Of a stretch of 64,000 bases of DNA, positions 54,041-62,944 are shown in pieces. The translations under genes and the position numbers were made by a program. The notes below the pieces were generated by a model. The model made no database searches. It had not been told where the DNA came from and saw only the letters and a list, made by a program, of their open reading frames with translations. The stretch covers positions 2,480,001 to 2,544,000 of the forward strand of contig NZ_CP177134.1 of NCBI RefSeq assembly GCF_046736045.1, written 5' to 3'. How positions within the stretch are numbered: position 1 is the stretch's first letter; each line of letters starts with the position of its first letter. The stretch comes from Leptospira_A sp046736045. Its GTDB lineage: Bacteria; Spirochaetota; Leptospiria; Leptospirales; Leptospiraceae.

Positions 54041-54573
54041 TCCGGAGACCTCTCAAATAAAACCCTAAACATTTTGCCCGACAACTGCAAAAGGCTTTTT
54101 TGAACCAACACATGGATTTTGGTATTGATCCTTTCTATTGCAAACGGGATGGAATCATATAATGGTGTGACGACGTAATTTTCATATAAATTGGGATAAT
54201 GGCGGCTTTCATCCACGACTTTCCCCCGAAATGCTTCCACAACCTTCATCATAACTCTTTTTTCTTCTTTTGTTAAGATTAGACCGTCCAAAGGCTTTAA
54301 AAAACGAAGGGAAAATCCTTGGATTCCTTTGGCAGAAATCACAGGGGATGCGTCAATATGACCTTTTTCTTTGAGAAATAAGAGTGCTTCGTTCAGTTTG
54401 ACCGGATAGGGAGAATCTTCCAAATGGACATAGATCCCGGTTGTGATCATACTTGCATGTTTTTGAAAATGAACTCCATCAGAATAATAAAGAAGTTTCG
54501 CCAAATCCAAACGAGCCCGCCCGTTCGGGGATTTTTCTAGAATCCAAAGTATCGCATGACAAAGTTTCTCCAT
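54037..54573 (-). CDS. Panacea (SocA/DUF4065)-domain protein
   Basis: A 178-residue protein starting MEKLCHAILWILEKSPNGRA. LDLAKLLYYSDGVHFQKH, TTGIYVHLEDSPYPVKLNEAL and the helical body fit the Panacea domain, which serves as an antitoxin in many toxin-antitoxin pairs and as a protease adaptor (SocA). No toxin-like gene is next to it: panD overlaps by four bases downstream and lipB diverges upstream. A regulatory role tied to PanD is possible. Confidence 0.68.
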   Translation of the reverse strand: MEKLCHAILWILEKSPNGRARLDLAKLLYYSDGVHFQKHASMITTGIYVHLEDSPYPVKLNEALLFLKEKGHIDASPVISAKGIQGFSLRFLKPLDGLILTKEEKRVMMKVVEAFRGKVVDESRHYPNLYENYVVTPLYDSIPFAIERINTKIHVLVQKSLLQLSGKMFRVLFERSPE

Positions 54574-55215
54574 TCGAGTCGATTTCCGTCCTTTTATTTA
54601 TCTCAGCCTATTTCTTATCATCGGTATCTTCGATACCAAGAAGTTGCTAGAAACGAGAGAAAGGAATCGATCTTGTTTCTGGAACACAGTCCATCTTTGA
54701 CAGGAGGGGTAGGCGCGAAAGCGGAAAATCTCCTGGTTACGGAAGAGAGCTTGGCTTCGGTAGGAGTGGAACTCATCCGCATCCAAAGGGGCGGGGATTT
54801 TACGGCACACGAACCGGGACAAATCGTAGGATATCCTCAGATTGATTTGAAGAAAAGGGAAATTCGTTTGGGAGATTATTTGCAGGCGATGACTTTTGCC
54901 ATTCGAAATGCTGTGCTTGAAATTTGGAAATTGGAGCTTGTGGAAAATCGAAATGCACCCGGACTTTATTTGGCAGATGCACCGGACAAAAAAATGGTCT
55001 CTATGGGAGTGTATGCGAAATCCTATTTTACGAGTTTCGGTTTTGCACTCAATGGAGTGAATGATCTCTCCACGTTTCGACTCATCAATCCTTGCGGAAT
55101 CAGTGCGGGCAATATGGTATCATTGAAGGATCTTGGAAAAGTGAAGGATTGGGAGAGTGAGAAGATCCGGTTTGCGGGGGCGTTTTTATTTCATTTGGAT
55201 GGGATGTTGGGGTAG
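54556..55215 (+). CDS. lipB: Lipoyl(octanoyl)transferase
   Basis: A 219-residue LipB that transfers octanoate from acyl carrier protein to lipoate-dependent enzymes. Motifs: FLEHSPSLTGG, RGGDFTAHEPGQIVGYPQIDL (usual RGGxxTYHGPGQ), KMVSMGVYA with the catalytic Lys, FALNGVNDL and INPCGI with the catalytic Cys. The start ATG 54556 lies inside the divergent Panacea gene start (18 bases overlap). A hairpin follows downstream at 55328. Confidence 0.93.
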   Translation: MTKFLHSSRFPSFYLSQPISYHRYLRYQEVARNERKESILFLEHSPSLTGGVGAKAENLLVTEESLASVGVELIRIQRGGDFTAHEPGQIVGYPQIDLKKREIRLGDYLQAMTFAIRNAVLEIWKLELVENRNAPGLYLADAPDKKMVSMGVYAKSYFTSFGFALNGVNDLSTFRLINPCGISAGNMVSLKDLGKVKDWESEKIRFAGAFLFHLDGMLG

Positions 55216-55510
55216 GGTTTTTGCAAAAAGGCGAACTTTACGGAGAAATTTTTGTAAAAATCAAGTTTCCGATTGGCTAAGTTGTTATTTTATGTTAGGT
55301 GGTTGGTCGCAAGCCCACGAGCCACTCCCCCCAACCCTAAAAAGGGTGGGGGATTTTAATATCCGCTTCCCGATATTATGTCTCTTCTGCTTTCATATGC
55401 CACTGGAGCTTGTCGCGATAGGTTTTTCGATTCGCCTTTTTACTTTGGAATCGTTTTTTTCGGTTCTATTCGGACATTTTCGCCGAAGTTCTAAGTAAGA
55501 GGACGATGCC
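55216..55510. other. Intergenic region after lipB with hairpin, possible dispersed repeat
   Basis: This 295-base region has no convincing gene. Its plus-strand frame (55157-55498) is a lipB shadow and then low-quality sequence. The composition differs from neighbours (C-rich block CCCCCCAACCC, then G-rich). It resembles the intergenic filler elements I associate with Leptospira genomes, but copy number cannot be checked here. Confidence 0.3.
55328..55357 (+). terminator. Hairpin terminator after lipB
   Basis: Stem CCCCC-A-ACCCT / AGGGT-GGGGG with one bulged A and loop AAAA, followed by ATTTT. Stable, but the T run is short. Confidence 0.5.
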
Positions 55511-56494
55511 GTGTTCATTCTAAGATCAATCATATACTTCATTTTATTATTCTTTGTCTTTGAATTTGTGGCACTCAGTGGAGTGGCATGGTCTTTTTAC
55601 GAATCAGTCACAGCTGCGTTGCAACAAACTTCATTGTCTTCCGATCATCGTGTTCGTGATTTGACTTTAGCATTGGCCAAAGCCTCGGAACCGAGAATGA
55701 ACGTCCTCGGATACGAAGAGCTAGAAAAAACATTTCACCGTTATGTGGCAGAAACTAAAAAAGATTCGGAAAAATTTACGATCGGTGAAATCAAACTTTA
55801 TTCAACGGCAGGGATTTTATTATCCTCTTCCGTAGCAGATGACTTAAAAGACAGTCTGGAAAAAAGAAAGCCGAATGAAGAACTGATTAAACAAACATTT
55901 TTTAAAAAAGCGATTCGTATGCGCAAATGGGAATGGCCCGAGCCCGATGCGGAAGATTCGCAATTAAGTGTTAGTTTTCCGAATCTTCCCGTTTGGGCAA
56001 AACAAATAACCAAATTGTTTCCTTTGGCGCGCGCCAATGAAGTTCGGATTTATGCTCCTATCTATCATGAAACCAAGTTGGATGTATTGGGTGCGATTGT
56101 CGTTAGATATGAAAGAGGCAATCTTTCATATCTATTTGAAAAACAATTCGAACTCGCTTCCTGGTTGTTGATCAATTATAGTGTGATCGCATTTGTCGGC
56201 AGTTCTCTTCTATGGGTGGTTTTCTTTTTGTTCCATTACTTTGCAAAAAAAGAAGGCGAAGGTGTTTCGCAAATAGCATCCGTACAAGGTGATTTGCCTT
56301 TCATCGAGAAAAAAACAATCGTTAGTTCCGAAACAAAGACTCATATAACAACAGTAAATGCTTCAGAAGAAATCTCCGAATTAAAGATTTTGAAACCGGA
56401 ACCGGGTATTCTCGTTCCTGAAATATTAACTCAGAAAGAACCTACATCCTTGCATCAATCGAAAGATGTTTTGGATGCTATTTTTTTAGGATAA
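55511..56494 (+). CDS. Membrane sensor-like protein with extracytoplasmic domain
   Basis: A 327-residue protein with an N-terminal membrane helix (10-30), an extracytoplasmic domain of about 170 residues, a second helix (WLLINYSVIAFVGSSLLWVVFFLF, in parts) and a cytoplasmic tail without a recognised domain. The layout is that of dCache-type receptors with the output domain missing. GTG 55511 follows GAGGA. It lies four bases before the STAS/zinc-ribbon gene, so the two probably act together. Confidence 0.65.
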   Translation: MFILRSIIYFILLFFVFEFVALSGVAWSFYESVTAALQQTSLSSDHRVRDLTLALAKASEPRMNVLGYEELEKTFHRYVAETKKDSEKFTIGEIKLYSTAGILLSSSVADDLKDSLEKRKPNEELIKQTFFKKAIRMRKWEWPEPDAEDSQLSVSFPNLPVWAKQITKLFPLARANEVRIYAPIYHETKLDVLGAIVVRYERGNLSYLFEKQFELASWLLINYSVIAFVGSSLLWVVFFLFHYFAKKEGEGVSQIASVQGDLPFIEKKTIVSSETKTHITTVNASEEISELKILKPEPGILVPEILTQKEPTSLHQSKDVLDAIFLG

Positions 56495-56498
56495 TCAA

Positions 56499-57428
56499 AT
56501 GACAAATCAATCTGACAGATCCGCAGAAGATAAAGTATTTTCCATTCAACTCAAAGGTGCTTTGGATGGAGTGAGTTCGGAAGATTTATTTCGTTATTTG
56601 GAATCTCAGATTGGAAACGGATTTACGCGTTTTTTATTTAACTTCGGTCATGTGGAATTTATCACATCCAACGGAATTAGCACATTAATCAAAATTCAAA
56701 AGAAGATGAGTTCCACTCCGGGACTTTCTTACGTGTTTTACGCTTTGGGCGGAGAGGCGGAATCCGTTTTGAAACTTTTGGGTTTGTATAAAAAATTACC
56801 CATTAAAAAAACTTTAACGGAAGCGGAAGAGTATCTGCGGACGGAAGCGGCAAATGAACGAACCGGTGTTCAAACTTTTTCTTCCGGAGAAGAAAGAGCA
56901 AAGTCTGTTCCGCAGGATTCCAAGGATAGAATTCGATTTTATTATACAGGTTCTCCCAAATCCAATAGAGGAGAAGAAGCCGTATCAAAACTGGAATCTT
57001 ATTCTCCGGTAAAAGAAACCGAAGCAGAACCGGAAAAAAAGATAGTTTCTGAAAAACAAACCGTTGTTAGCGAAGTGATTCGGGAAGTTGCCAAACCATC
57101 CGAAATGGAAACCATTCTGGAAGAAAAAATCACAAGCCTTCGAAAGGAAATCAAAGAAACATTGTCTTTGGAATTGGAAAAACGACTTTCCTATGTAATA
57201 GGTAAGGAGCCTTCCGCAGAAGTTTCCGGTTCAATTAAAATTCCGAATTATATCCAACCTAAATCGAAACAAGTTTCCTCCGGCTTTGAAAAGATTTTTC
57301 CCTGCGAAGCATGTGGTTCCAGATTAAGGGTGATTAAAGTAGGAAAACACCAATGCCCGGTTTGCAGAACGGAAGTGTATGTAAATAATACCGGTTCCAT
57401 TCGGTTTTTGGAAAAATTGAATTCCTGA
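56499..57428 (+). CDS. STAS-domain protein fused to C-terminal zinc ribbon
   Basis: A 309-residue protein. The N-terminal STAS domain (12-105) has the usual fold (VFSIQLKGALDGVSSEDL, FLFNFGHVEFITSNGISTLI). The phosphorylatable Ser of DSSG is Asn58 (TSN58G), so it may not be controlled by phosphorylation. A charged coiled-coil linker (110-265) leads to a zinc ribbon with C269-x2-C272 and C286-x2-C289. Ribbon and STAS together are unusual. It follows the sensor-like gene closely and precedes murJ by 32 bases. Confidence 0.78.
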   Translation: MTNQSDRSAEDKVFSIQLKGALDGVSSEDLFRYLESQIGNGFTRFLFNFGHVEFITSNGISTLIKIQKKMSSTPGLSYVFYALGGEAESVLKLLGLYKKLPIKKTLTEAEEYLRTEAANERTGVQTFSSGEERAKSVPQDSKDRIRFYYTGSPKSNRGEEAVSKLESYSPVKETEAEPEKKIVSEKQTVVSEVIREVAKPSEMETILEEKITSLRKEIKETLSLELEKRLSYVIGKEPSAEVSGSIKIPNYIQPKSKQVSSGFEKIFPCEACGSRLRVIKVGKHQCPVCRTEVYVNNTGSIRFLEKLNS

Positions 57429-57460
57429 AATACTACTCTTAAAAAAACGTTTACTTATCC

Positions 57461-59080
57461 ATGACCAAAGATAAGGAAACAAATGTTTCCAGTACCAAAC
57501 GAAGTTTAGCTCTTTCTTTTTATACTTTTTTGTCGCGTATCCTGGGACTCGTTCGAGACCATTTTATGGCTGTTAGTTTTGGAACAGGAATGGTTGCTTC
57601 CGCTTTCAGTGTGGCTTACCGGTTGCCCAATATGTTTCGCAATTTACTTGCGGAAGGAACCCTCTCTCAATCCTTTATGCCGATCTTTTCCGAATACGAA
57701 GCTATGGGGAAAGAAGAAGCCCGAGTCATGGCGGGAACAGTTCTTAGTTTTTTGTTTCTTTGTTTGTCCGTGTTTGTCGGACTTTTTTCCCTATTAGCAC
57801 CCCGATTTTTACCTGCACTTGTGGGAGGGAGTCCTGAATACGGAGGACTTGTTGTAGAGATATCTCTTGTTCTTTTCTTTTTGATTATGACAGCCAGTTT
57901 GTCTGCGATCTTCATGTCGATTTCAAACTCCCATCATAAATATTTTGTTCCTTCTCTTTCTCCTATCATTTTGAATTTCAGTTATCTGTTCGTATTTATA
58001 TTTGCATTTCCATATCTAAATGATCTTCGCAATAAAGTGTTTATACTTGCATACGGGATTGTGGCAGGCGGAGTGCTGCAGCTATTTGTCCAAGGATGGT
58101 ATGTTTATAAATTGGGTTACGGTCCGATTTTCAGGTTCAATTACAAACATCCTGCGATTCGTAAAATTTTCAAATTGATGTTGCCTGCCGCACTCGGAGG
58201 AAGTTTTTATCAGATAGGACTTCTTGTTGACATATTCCTTGCAAATTACATTCAGAACGCTAATCCCGGATTAGGTGCCGTGGTGAGTTTGGATTATTCA
58301 CAAAGATTGGTTCAACTTCCCACGGGGATTATCGGTGTGGCGCTTGCTACAACGATACTTCCTTCCTTGTTGAAGGATTTGCGGGGAGGGAATATACATA
58401 AAGTTCCGGGAGAAATTCTGGATGTATTGAGTTTCGCTTTTTTCCTTACGGTGCCTGCAAGCATCGGCTTGTCATTACTCGGTGAAACCGTTTTGGATGC
58501 CATTTATTTCGGAGGACGATGGGATCATATTGCTACCCAAACCGCCTTGATTCCGTTAGTTTTTTATTCGATAGCAATTCCGTTTTACAGCGCAAATAAG
58601 GTGTTGGTTTCTTCCTATTACGCGTTTCAAGATACGAGGACGCCTCTTCGCGTTCAGTTTTTTTCCTTCATTTCCAGCGTTGGTTTGAGTTTGTCTTTGA
58701 TGCTATTTTTCAAACATGGAGCGATTGCTCTTTCTTCCGCTTTGAGTGCCGGTTTAACTGCAATACTTTTGATTTTATTTTTAAAGAAACATTCCGTTTC
58801 GTTGCCTTGGAAAGAATTGTTCTTTCGCATCCGAAATATGTTTTTGCCTTTGATCGGACTTGCGATTTGGCTTTTGGTAACGGAAGTTTACAGTAAGCCC
58901 ATTTTAATGGATTGGGGGAGTTCGGTTTTAGGTTTGGGACATGCCATGTTGTCCCGTATATCACTTGTTATCTCTATTTTGCCTGCGGTAATCATTTATT
59001 TCGGAATTTCAGCGTTAATTAAAATTCCGGAATCGGAAATTATTCTTGGAAAGTTTCTCAGAAAGCTGAAAAAAAAATAA
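57461..59080 (+). CDS. murJ: Lipid II flippase MurJ (MviN)
   Basis: A 539-residue polytopic protein with about 14 helices. Motifs: SRILGLVRDHFMAVSFG at the start, FRNLLAEGTLSQSFMPIFSEY, LPAALGGSFYQIGLLVDIFLA and QLPTGIIGVALATTILPSL. MurJ moves lipid II across the inner membrane for peptidoglycan synthesis. It sits on the plus strand after the STAS/zinc-ribbon gene. Confident. Confidence 0.94.
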   Translation: MTKDKETNVSSTKRSLALSFYTFLSRILGLVRDHFMAVSFGTGMVASAFSVAYRLPNMFRNLLAEGTLSQSFMPIFSEYEAMGKEEARVMAGTVLSFLFLCLSVFVGLFSLLAPRFLPALVGGSPEYGGLVVEISLVLFFLIMTASLSAIFMSISNSHHKYFVPSLSPIILNFSYLFVFIFAFPYLNDLRNKVFILAYGIVAGGVLQLFVQGWYVYKLGYGPIFRFNYKHPAIRKIFKLMLPAALGGSFYQIGLLVDIFLANYIQNANPGLGAVVSLDYSQRLVQLPTGIIGVALATTILPSLLKDLRGGNIHKVPGEILDVLSFAFFLTVPASIGLSLLGETVLDAIYFGGRWDHIATQTALIPLVFYSIAIPFYSANKVLVSSYYAFQDTRTPLRVQFFSFISSVGLSLSLMLFFKHGAIALSSALSAGLTAILLILFLKKHSVSLPWKELFFRIRNMFLPLIGLAIWLLVTEVYSKPILMDWGSSVLGLGHAMLSRISLVISILPAVIIYFGISALIKIPESEIILGKFLRKLKKK

Positions 59081-59111
59081 CAACGGCTATGTGATTGGTG
59101 GTTTCATAGCC
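59072..59111 (-). terminator. Probable terminator of the DoxX-like gene
   Basis: Stem GGCTATG / CATAGCC (59085-59091, 59105-59111) with, on the minus strand, a long T run a few bases later (antisense of 59071-59078). It is near the end of murJ and may also act weakly on the other strand. Confidence 0.45.
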
Positions 59112-59129
59112 TGTCATACTTGCTTTGTT

Positions 59130-59477
59130 TTAATAGGTATAACTATAAGCCCAAAGGATCAGAGGGATTTGCAGGGGAAGTCGCAAGAGAAGTGCCCATT
59201 TCGGCGGATCAAGCTTGTTGCGCGAAAGATAATGATAAAAATTGGCAGGCCAAACTGCAATTAGAAGTGCGACCAAACCCCAAGCAGAGTAGACCCTCGT
59301 TTCATTAAACAGTAACCCCATACCTAAAGCAATTTCAACAATCCCGCTTGAGAGCACTACGAAACGACGAAAGGGAACCCAAAGGGGAGTGATCCTGAGG
59401 AAAAATTTTTCCGAAACAAAATGCATGACTCCGGCGATGATAAAAACTCCGGCCAAGATATATAAACCATATAACAT
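59130..59477 (-). CDS. DoxX-family small membrane protein
   Basis: A 115-residue protein with four hydrophobic helices. AGVMHFVSEKFFLRITP, SGIVEIALGMGLLF, TRVYSAWGLVALLIAVWPANFYHY are the DoxX-like hallmarks. Function of the family is ill-defined (quinone or thiosulfate linked in some). It follows the 206-residue exported protein gene by 11 bases. Confidence 0.75.
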   Translation of the reverse strand: MLYGLYILAGVFIIAGVMHFVSEKFFLRITPLWVPFRRFVVLSSGIVEIALGMGLLFNETRVYSAWGLVALLIAVWPANFYHYLSRNKLDPPKWALLLRLPLQIPLILWAYSYTY

Positions 59478-59488
59478 GTGTTTTTCCT

Positions 59489-60109
59489 CTAATTTTTTGT
59501 AATCAGTAAAAATGGAGCAGGGTTCAGTGCCCCTCCGCCAACAGACATGGTTCCCATGCCTAGAAAGATATTTTTTTTAATCGGTCTCAATTCATCATAC
59601 ATTCCATGCACAAGTCCGTCGTTGAAAGAAGAATAATCCAGCGTCCAGGAAAGTTTTTGATCGATTCGGGAATGTGCGAGTTTTAATAAAAACCTTTTTT
59701 CTTTCAAAAGAGAGGAACAATCTTCGTTTCCGCAAAACCGATTGAAGCCGATATAAGAATCGTTTTCTTTTGAAATGGTTTTGCCCTTCCATCTGCCTGG
59801 CCCGAATATATGATGTGTGTAAAAGCCGCTGAAAGGAGACATGACTCCCACTTCTACGAGTTCACCTTCATAATCACCGATTGGAAATTCTTCTTTCGGT
59901 TCAGGAAGCAGATAATAAAGATCCAGAATCTCTCTTTTCGAAAGTTTGTGTATCGCAGCCATCATTTCCCGATCGGACTTCGCCGAATAAACGAGAGATA
60001 GATCGAGATCCTTTCTTTCCCATCCGTTTTGAAGAATATTGATCCCATTTAACAAAGGAAAGATGAGTAGTATTGTGATTAAGATCGTGATCTTGTTTTT
60101 TTTACTCAT
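59489..60109 (-). CDS. Exported or anchored protein with GxWKGK motif, unknown function
   Basis: A 206-residue protein with an N-terminal hydrophobic segment (ITILITILLIFPLLNG) that is either signal peptide or anchor. The body has FGPGRWKGKTIS, YIGFNRFCG, SWTLDYSSFNDG and IFLGMGTMSVGGG, which look like a lipocalin-like beta-barrel core. I do not recognise the family by name. Two genes (this and DoxX) sit together after ileS on the minus strand. Confidence 0.6.
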   Translation of the reverse strand: MSKKNKITILITILLIFPLLNGINILQNGWERKDLDLSLVYSAKSDREMMAAIHKLSKREILDLYYLLPEPKEEFPIGDYEGELVEVGVMSPFSGFYTHHIFGPGRWKGKTISKENDSYIGFNRFCGNEDCSSLLKEKRFLLKLAHSRIDQKLSWTLDYSSFNDGLVHGMYDELRPIKKNIFLGMGTMSVGGGALNPAPFLLITKN

Positions 60110-60133
60110 GTTTGCCTTGTTTGGAAAGAAGGA

Positions 60134-62881
60134 TTAACGAATCGCATCTTTACAGCGTTTGCAAAGATCTCCTTCTTTGCCAATGTCTCTTGTATGGCGC
60201 CAGCAGCGCGGGCATTCCCCTTCTTTCGGTTTCAAAACCTGTATATCATAGAGTTCCGTGCTGTGTTTCGCAAGCTCTTCTTCATCCGAGGATGAATTTT
60301 TAAGATCCACTTGAGAAACAACGAATGTTAGTTCCAACTGTTCGTTTGTAAAAGAAGTGAGAGGGTTTTTGTCTGCATCCTTGGGAACCAAATTGATTTT
60401 GGCTTCCAGAGATTTTCCGATTTTGCCTTTTTGTCTGGCTTCTTCCAGTGCTTTTTGTACAGCTTCTTTGGTTTGAAATACGGAGAGAAACGAAGTCTCT
60501 ACTTTTTCATTTTTGAATCGACTCAAATCCGGAAAGTCATGGAAAAAGACGGAATCCGTTTTGCCTGATTCTTTCCAAACTTCTTCTGCGGTAAAAGAAA
60601 GTATCGGTGCGGATAGAATCGCCAATGTTTCCAAAATCACACTGAGTGCGTATTCGGAAGATTTTCTTGTTTTTGATTCTTTGGCATCACAATACATTCT
60701 GTCTCTGATGATTTCAAAATAGTCCTGAGACAAATCCACCGTGCAGAATAGCAAAAGTTTTTGATAAACCTGATGGAACTGATACGTTGCATAGAATTTT
60801 TTTATATCTTCTGTTAGGTTGTATAACTTGGAAAGATAAAATGCATCTATCTCTTCCAATTCTTCCTGTTTCAAGGGAGGTGCCGATACGGAGGTATTGC
60901 CAAGCAGATAGCGGAATGTATTTCTCAACTTTCTGTAGGTTTCCGATACAATCTTTATGGAATCCTTTCCTATTTTCACATCATCTCTGAAGTCCTGAGT
61001 GGAAACCCAAAGGCGCAGAATGTCCGCTCCATACAATTGGATGATATCCGTTGTGGGATTGATTACATTTCCCAAAGACTTGGACATGGCGTGTCCCTTT
61101 TCATCCAATACGTATCCATGAGTTAACACGGATTTGTAGGGAGGCACTCCTCTGATTCCCATGGAAGGCCAAAGGGAAGACTGGAACCATCCTCTGTGTT
61201 GGTCGGAACCTTCCAAATACAAGTCGGCTGGTTCTTGTCCGATCGAGTCACCAAACACTGCAAAGCTGGAGACTCCGGAATCAAACCATACATCCAAAAT
61301 ATCTTTGTCTTGTTTCAAATCTGTGGACTCGCATTTTACACATTTGGTTCCCGCAGGTAAAAGATCTTTGGCATCCTTTTCATACCAGACTTCGATGCCT
61401 TCTTTTTTTACGATCTCGATAAAATGTTGTATTGTATCTGCCGTTAGGTGTGTGTTTCCGCAAGACTTGCAAGTGAAAGAAGGGATAGGTACTCCCCAGT
61501 TTCTCTGGCGTGATAAACACCAGTCAGGTCTTGATTCCACCATGGAGCGGATTCGGGTGATTCCCCAATCGGGAATCCATTGTACTTTGTCAACAGCTGC
61601 CAAAGATTTTGTCCGCAAATCATTATGATCGATGGAAAAAAACCACTGAGGAGTAGCGCGGAAGATGAGAGGTTTTTTGCTTCTCCAGCTATGAGGATAA
61701 GAATGTTGGAATTCGGAATAGTGGAGTAATAATCCTTTTTCTCTCAGCAATTCCACGATCTTCGGATTTGCATCCCAGATTTTGATCCCTTGCATCAATG
61801 GAAATTCATCCGTATAACGCCCGTAATCATCTACAGGAGAATAGGCTGGAAGTCCCGCAAGCGATCCGACTCTATAATCGTCCGTTCCATGACCCGGGGC
61901 TGTATGTACGCATCCGGTTCCCGCTTCGAGAGTCACATGATTTCCGAATAACGGAATGGAATCCTGGTCAAGGAAAGGATGACGGAACATCATGTTTTTC
62001 AAATCTTTTGTGGAAACATCCCGTATCTTTGTAAGAGGAACTCCTGTTTTTGTTGCAACCGTTTCCGCAAGTCCCGTAGCTAAAATCATCTTACCCTGTT
62101 CCCCACCATCAAACAGTGCATAGTCGAGATCCTCATTGAAGCAGATAGCAAGGTTTGCAGGTAATGTCCAAGGTGTGGTTGTCCAGATGAGGCAGTAACT
62201 ATCCTCTTCTCCCTTGATCGGAAATTTTACGTAGATGGAAGGGGAAGTGTGGTTCTGGTATTCTATTTCAGCTTCCGCATGAGCTGTAGCAAGATCAATG
62301 CACCAGTATACCGGTTTTTTACCTTTGTAGATATATCCTTTTTTGAAAAGTTCGCCGAAGACTTCCACTATCTTGGCTTCGAATCCGGGAGCCATCGTTA
62401 AATACTTGTTATCTTCTTCCCAGAAACATAGAAAACGGGTTAAGTCATCTCCTTGTTTGCCTACAAATTCGGCAGCATACTCTCTGCATTTTTTTCTAAG
62501 CTCCGTAGGACTTGTGTTTCTGGCTTCTTTCCCTAGATTCTTTAACACTTGCACTTCGATAGGAAGGCCGTGGCAATCCCAACCCGGTATCATGTCCGTT
62601 TGAAATCCGGTCATAGACTTCGATTTGATGATAATATCTTTTAAAATTTTATTGAGAGAGTGACCTACATGAAAATTTCCGTTGGCATAGGGAGGGCCAT
62701 CGTGAAGAACAAACTTCGGTTTGTCCTTTCTCTTCTCTTTCATTTTAGAAAAGGTCTTTTCAGTTTTCCAAGTTTGAATTTGTTTAGGCTCTCGGGTTGC
62801 GAGATCTGCCTTCATAGGGAAAGCAGTTTGTGGTAAAAGAACCGTTTTGGAATACGGGTTTTCAGATTCAGATTTGGCCAT
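60134..62881 (-). CDS. ileS: Isoleucyl-tRNA synthetase
   Basis: A 915-residue class I synthetase. HIGH motif PPYANGNFHVGH, the CP1 editing domain with TWTTPWTLPANLA, the signature WFDSG, GSDQHRGWFQSS, the KMSKS-like GHAMSKSLGN and a C-terminal zinc finger CPRCWRH ... CKRC. Full length. It charges tRNA-Ile, whose GAT and CAT species are encoded at 27584 and (probably) 29474. It precedes the 206-residue gene by 24 bases. Confidence 0.97.
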   Translation of the reverse strand: MAKSESENPYSKTVLLPQTAFPMKADLATREPKQIQTWKTEKTFSKMKEKRKDKPKFVLHDGPPYANGNFHVGHSLNKILKDIIIKSKSMTGFQTDMIPGWDCHGLPIEVQVLKNLGKEARNTSPTELRKKCREYAAEFVGKQGDDLTRFLCFWEEDNKYLTMAPGFEAKIVEVFGELFKKGYIYKGKKPVYWCIDLATAHAEAEIEYQNHTSPSIYVKFPIKGEEDSYCLIWTTTPWTLPANLAICFNEDLDYALFDGGEQGKMILATGLAETVATKTGVPLTKIRDVSTKDLKNMMFRHPFLDQDSIPLFGNHVTLEAGTGCVHTAPGHGTDDYRVGSLAGLPAYSPVDDYGRYTDEFPLMQGIKIWDANPKIVELLREKGLLLHYSEFQHSYPHSWRSKKPLIFRATPQWFFSIDHNDLRTKSLAAVDKVQWIPDWGITRIRSMVESRPDWCLSRQRNWGVPIPSFTCKSCGNTHLTADTIQHFIEIVKKEGIEVWYEKDAKDLLPAGTKCVKCESTDLKQDKDILDVWFDSGVSSFAVFGDSIGQEPADLYLEGSDQHRGWFQSSLWPSMGIRGVPPYKSVLTHGYVLDEKGHAMSKSLGNVINPTTDIIQLYGADILRLWVSTQDFRDDVKIGKDSIKIVSETYRKLRNTFRYLLGNTSVSAPPLKQEELEEIDAFYLSKLYNLTEDIKKFYATYQFHQVYQKLLLFCTVDLSQDYFEIIRDRMYCDAKESKTRKSSEYALSVILETLAILSAPILSFTAEEVWKESGKTDSVFFHDFPDLSRFKNEKVETSFLSVFQTKEAVQKALEEARQKGKIGKSLEAKINLVPKDADKNPLTSFTNEQLELTFVVSQVDLKNSSSDEEELAKHSTELYDIQVLKPKEGECPRCWRHTRDIGKEGDLCKRCKDAIR

Positions 62882-62944
62882 GATAAGACCAAAAAATAGG
62901 AAATACTGTCTGAAAACAGCAATTTATTCTCTTTGTATAGAGCT

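Noticed and set aside
54037..54573. Panacea gene as part of a toxin-antitoxin pair
   Set aside because: Neighbours are panD and lipB, neither a toxin. Only the domain itself suggests antitoxin.
55157..55498. A plus-strand frame of 113 residues after lipB
   Set aside because: It begins inside lipB in another frame and continues into low-quality intergenic DNA with a hairpin; no protein family match is visible.
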